Part shown: piece by piece, positions 61,134 through 64,000 of the stretch
Layout of the letters: every line of letters starts with the position of its first letter
How positions within the stretch are numbered: the first letter of the stretch is position 1
Assembly (NCBI GenBank): GCA_965277345.1
Contig: CBDICI010000003.1
Coordinates: 372,001 to 436,000, forward strand
DNA length: 64,000 nucleotides
Direction: 5' to 3'
Origin: CAIOYC01 sp965277345
GTDB lineage: Bacteria > Pseudomonadota > Alphaproteobacteria > Caulobacterales > Caulobacteraceae
Position numbers and translations under genes: made by a program
The notes under the pieces: generated by a model
The model's input: only the letters and a program-made list of their open reading frames with translations
Told to the model about the DNA's origin: nothing
Database searches by the model: none

Positions 61134-62525
61134 TCAGTCCTCGTCCCCGTCATCCCCGCCGCGCAGGGCCGCCACGCCCAGGGACTTCAGCTTGCGATGC
61201 AGGGCCGAGCGCTCCATGCCGATGAAGGCGGCGGTGCGCGAGATGTTGCCGCCGAATCTCATGATCTGGGACGAAAGGTATTCCCGTTCAAATACTTCCC
61301 GCGCATCCCTGAGGGGCAGGGCAATGATCCGTTCCGGCCCGATGGCGCCGGCCGAGCCGGTGGCGGCGACCTCCGCCGGCAGGGCCTCGGCGCTGATCGC
61401 CTCGCCGGGATCGCCGGTGGCAAGGATCATCAGCCGTTCAATATTGTTGCGCAGCTGGCGCACATTGCCGGGCCAGTCGTGCACCTGCAGCGTGGCGATG
61501 GCGTCCTCCGCCAGGGTGCGCTTGGGCAGGCCCGTGGCCTCCGAAATCCGCTCGATGAAATAGGTCACCAGTTCGGCGATGTCCTCGCGCCGTTCGGACA
61601 GGCCCGGCACGCGCAGAGGCACGACGTTCAGCCGGTGGTACAGGTCTTCGCGGAAGCGTCCCTCGGCGATCTCGTCGCGCAGGTTCCGCGCCGTGGACGA
61701 CACCACCCGCACGTCCACCTGCACGTCGTTGTCGCCGCCCACCCGGCGGAAGCGTTGCTCCACCAGCACGCGCAGGATACGGCCCTGGGTCTCGCGCGGC
61801 ATGTCGGCGATCTCGTCCAGGAACAGGGTGCCGTTGTGGGCGCGCTCGAACACGCCGATCTTCTTGGGGCGACCGCCCTCGCCCTCCTCGCCGAACAGTT
61901 CGAGGTCCATGCGCTCTGGCGTCATGCCCGCGGCGCCCAGCGGCACGAACTCGGCCCGCGCGCGGGGGCTCGACTGGTGGATCATCCGCGCCGCCAGCTC
62001 CTTGCCCGAGCCCGAGGGACCGGTGATCAGGATGCGGCTGTTGGCCGGCGCGATCTTGGCGATGGCGCCGCGCATCTGCTGCACGGCGGCGGAGCGGCCG
62101 ACGATGCCGTCCGGCGCCATGGCCTGGGTGCGCAGGCGCCGGTTCTCCCGCCTCAGCGAGGCGGCCTCCAGCGCGCGCTCCACCACCAGGATCAGCCGGT
62201 CCGACTTGAACGGCTTTTCCAAAAAGTCGTAGGCGCCGCGCTTGATGGCGCTGACCGCGGTTTCGATGTTGCCATGGCCGGAGATCATGACGACCGGCAT
62301 ATCCGGGTCCATCGCCTTGACCACGTCGAGCAGCTCCAGCCCGTCCAGCCCCCCGCCCTGCATCCAGATGTCCTGCACCAGAAGCGCGGGGCGACGGGCG
62401 CGGATCGCCGCCAGCGCCGAGGTGCTGTCGGCGGCGGTCCGCACCGAATAGCCCTCGTCGTTCAGGATGCCGGAGACCAGCTCGCGGATATCGGCTTCAT
62501 CATCGACGACCAGGATATCGGCCAT
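61134..62525 (-). CDS. ntrX: Response regulator NtrX
   Basis: This NtrC-family regulator has 463 residues: a receiver domain (Asp52 in LLVQDIWM), an AAA+ domain (GPSGSGKELAAR Walker A, LFLDEIADMP Walker B) and a Fis-type C-terminal HTH (GGNISRTAAFIGMERSALHRKLKSLG). The loop after ELFG reads EEGEGGRPKKIG with no GAFTGA, as is common for NtrX, so direct sigma54 activation is doubtful. NtrX with NtrY controls redox, nitrogen and envelope functions in alphaproteobacteria. It follows ntrY by nine bases. Confidence 0.94.
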   Translation of the reverse strand: MADILVVDDEADIRELVSGILNDEGYSVRTAADSTSALAAIRARRPALLVQDIWMQGGGLDGLELLDVVKAMDPDMPVVMISGHGNIETAVSAIKRGAYDFLEKPFKSDRLILVVERALEAASLRRENRRLRTQAMAPDGIVGRSAAVQQMRGAIAKIAPANSRILITGPSGSGKELAARMIHQSSPRARAEFVPLGAAGMTPERMDLELFGEEGEGGRPKKIGVFERAHNGTLFLDEIADMPRETQGRILRVLVEQRFRRVGGDNDVQVDVRVVSSTARNLRDEIAEGRFREDLYHRLNVVPLRVPGLSERREDIAELVTYFIERISEATGLPKRTLAEDAIATLQVHDWPGNVRQLRNNIERLMILATGDPGEAISAEALPAEVAATGSAGAIGPERIIALPLRDAREVFEREYLSSQIMRFGGNISRTAAFIGMERSALHRKLKSLGVAALRGGDDGDED

Positions 62526-62534
62526 ATTGAACTC

Positions 62535-64000
62535 CTAGACCGCAAGCGCGTGCGACGACGCGGCGGCGCGTGGAAAGACGAGAATGGCGCGGGCGCCGGG
62601 CATGGCGCGCGCGTCGGTAAGCTGAAGTTCGCCCCCGTGTTCCTCCAGGATGCGCTTGACGATGGCGAGGCCGAGGCCGGTCCCCTTCTCGCGCGTCGTC
62701 ACATAGGGTTCGGTCAGGCGTTCGCGGTCGCGTTCCGGCAGGCCGACCCCCTGATCCTCGACCTCCATGACGATCTGGGCGTCATTGACGGTCAGCCGCG
62801 CGAAAAGGCGACCCCGGTGCCGCGGATCGGCGGCGCGGTGCGCCGCCTCGGACTCGCCGGCGTTCTTCAGCACATTGGCCAAAGCCTGGCCGACCATGCG
62901 CGCGTCGCAGACCAGGGGGACGGCGTCCGCCGGCTCCTCAAGCTCCACCGGGATATCCGGGTAGGCGACACGCTGGGCGAACACCGCGGCGCGGAACAGT
63001 TCGGCGGCGTCCTCCTCCGCGAACTTGGGCGCCGGCATCCGGGCGAAGGATGAGAACTCGTCCACCATGCGGCCGATATCGCCCACCTGCCGGATGATGG
63101 TGTCGGTGCAGCGGTCGAAGGTCTCGAGGTCGTTCTGGATCTCGGCCCGGTACTTGCGCCTCAGCCGCTCGGCGGAGAGCTGGATCGGCGTCAGCGGGTT
63201 CTTGATCTCGTGTGCGATGCGGCGCGCCACGTCGCGCCAGGCGGCGTTGCGCTGGGCTGCGAGCAGCCGGGTGATGTCGTCGAAGGTCAGCACCAGCCCG
63301 TCGGCGCGTCCCGAGGCCCGCACGCGCAGGCGGCGGGTTTCGCTGCCACGCACCACGTCGATCTCGGCCTCGGCGTCGTTGGCGCTGTCGAGGGCGCGGT
63401 GGGCCACCGCCGCCAGTTCGGGCGCCGCCGCGTCGATCGGGCGGCCGTAAGTCTCGATCTCCTCCAGGCCCAGCAGCGCCACGGCGCGGTCGTTGACCAC
63501 CGAGACCCGGCCGCTGGGGTCCAGCCCGATCACGCCGGCGGATACGCCGGAGAGTACGGTCTCGATGAAGCGGCTGCGGGCCTGCGCCTCGACGCTGGCG
63601 GTCCGCAAGGCCGCTTGCTGAGCTTGAAGATCGCTAGTCATCCGATTGAACGCACGAGACAAGACGGCGATCTCTTCAGGGTCACGATCAATGGTGACGC
63701 GGGCGGAAAGATCGCCGCCTGCCACCTTGTCCGCCGCCACCACCAGGCGCGCCACAGGGGTGGCGATCTGGGTCGCGGCGCCGAGGCCGACCCAAACGGC
63801 GCCGATCAGCACGAGGAGCGCGGTGGAGGCGTAGCTCAGCGCGAACACGGTCTGCACCCGTCGGCGGCTCTGTTCCGCCTCGCGATAGGTGACAACGGCG
63901 CGTTCGGAACTCCGAAGCTGCGCCAACATGCCGGGGCGGACGGCGCGCACCACATAGACGAAGGCGTCGGCATAGGCGCTGAGCGGATAGGCGATCCGCA
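62535..64000 (-). CDS. ntrY: Sensor histidine kinase NtrY, 5' end outside the window
   Basis: The reading frame is open to position 64000, so the N-terminal membrane segments lie mostly beyond the window. One hydrophobic segment near the visible start (TVFALSYASTALLVLIGAVWVG) is followed by a HAMP domain (ARLVVAADKVAGGDLSARV), a PAS domain (VSAGVIGLDPSGRVSVVND), a DHp helix with ARRIAHEIKNPLTPIQLSAE and an ATP-binding domain with GTGLGLAIV. It pairs with NtrX, nine bases downstream. It is usually next to ntrC, here about 50 kb away. Confidence 0.95.
   Translation of the reverse strand, partial: RIAYPLSAYADAFVYVVRAVRPGMLAQLRSSERAVVTYREAEQSRRRVQTVFALSYASTALLVLIGAVWVGLGAATQIATPVARLVVAADKVAGGDLSARVTIDRDPEEIAVLSRAFNRMTSDLQAQQAALRTASVEAQARSRFIETVLSGVSAGVIGLDPSGRVSVVNDRAVALLGLEEIETYGRPIDAAAPELAAVAHRALDSANDAEAEIDVVRGSETRRLRVRASGRADGLVLTFDDITRLLAAQRNAAWRDVARRIAHEIKNPLTPIQLSAERLRRKYRAEIQNDLETFDRCTDTIIRQVGDIGRMVDEFSSFARMPAPKFAEEDAAELFRAAVFAQRVAYPDIPVELEEPADAVPLVCDARMVGQALANVLKNAGESEAAHRAADPRHRGRLFARLTVNDAQIVMEVEDQGVGLPERDRERLTEPYVTTREKGTGLGLAIVKRILEEHGGELQLTDARAMPGARAILVFPRAAASSHALAV

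Overview
The window comes from a GC-rich alphaproteobacterium, most likely a member of Caulobacteraceae (Caulobacter/Phenylobacterium type). Three things point there. A PopA-like protein carries a degenerate GGDEF domain and an intact RxxD I-site at residues 357-360. NtrC lacks the GAFTGA loop. A DUF5076 gene sits inside the pyruvate dehydrogenase cluster. Most of the window is dense housekeeping sequence with 4-nt or 1-nt start/stop overlaps and almost no spare DNA.

Left core (1-31.9 kb): the pyruvate dehydrogenase operon (membrane protein, pdhB, DUF5076, GFA, pdhC, lpd) is followed by lipA-ratA-like, pncC and ispDF, and then ntrBC. A sulfur block on the minus strand follows (cysK, sseA, GNAT, metC), then photolyase, kdsA, an aminoglycoside-phosphotransferase-like kinase with DUF6285, recG, sdhE-mfd, a CcdC-like membrane protein, popA, SDR and CaiB/BaiF genes, a TusA-like protein, an Ala/Pro/Thr-rich membrane-anchored protein, and fbp. 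Palindromic elements of at least two kinds mark gene ends. One copy lies in frame inside pdhB.

Accessory island (about 31.97-49.62 kb): this stretch lies between fbp and a tRNA-Ser(TGA) gene and looks like a mobilizable element. It carries two defence layers. The first is a single-chain GmrSD-like nuclease fused to a Schlafen/AlbA_2 domain. The second is a six-gene restriction cluster: vsr, diverging from a tightly overlapped set of C5-methyltransferase, MORC-like GHKL ATPase, Z1 helicase-like ATPase, PD-(D/E)XK nuclease and AIPR protein. After these come a MOBP/DUF3363 relaxase with a candidate oriT upstream, a frameshifted DUF1232 gene, a DUF1778/GNAT toxin-antitoxin pair, a small conserved-looking protein and a large serine recombinase. 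The recombinase is broken by two closely spaced one-base losses, and its 3' end runs antisense into the tRNA.

Right core (49.6-64 kb): rlpA, tmk-holB-tatD-MBL hydrolase, a second GFA protein, a GPH-type transporter overlapping mazG, an APC permease, and then on the minus strand ntrY-ntrX-dat-hfq-hflX. ntrBC and ntrYX are usually neighbours. Here they lie about 50 kb apart in opposite orientations, which is what one large inversion with a breakpoint just after ntrC would produce.
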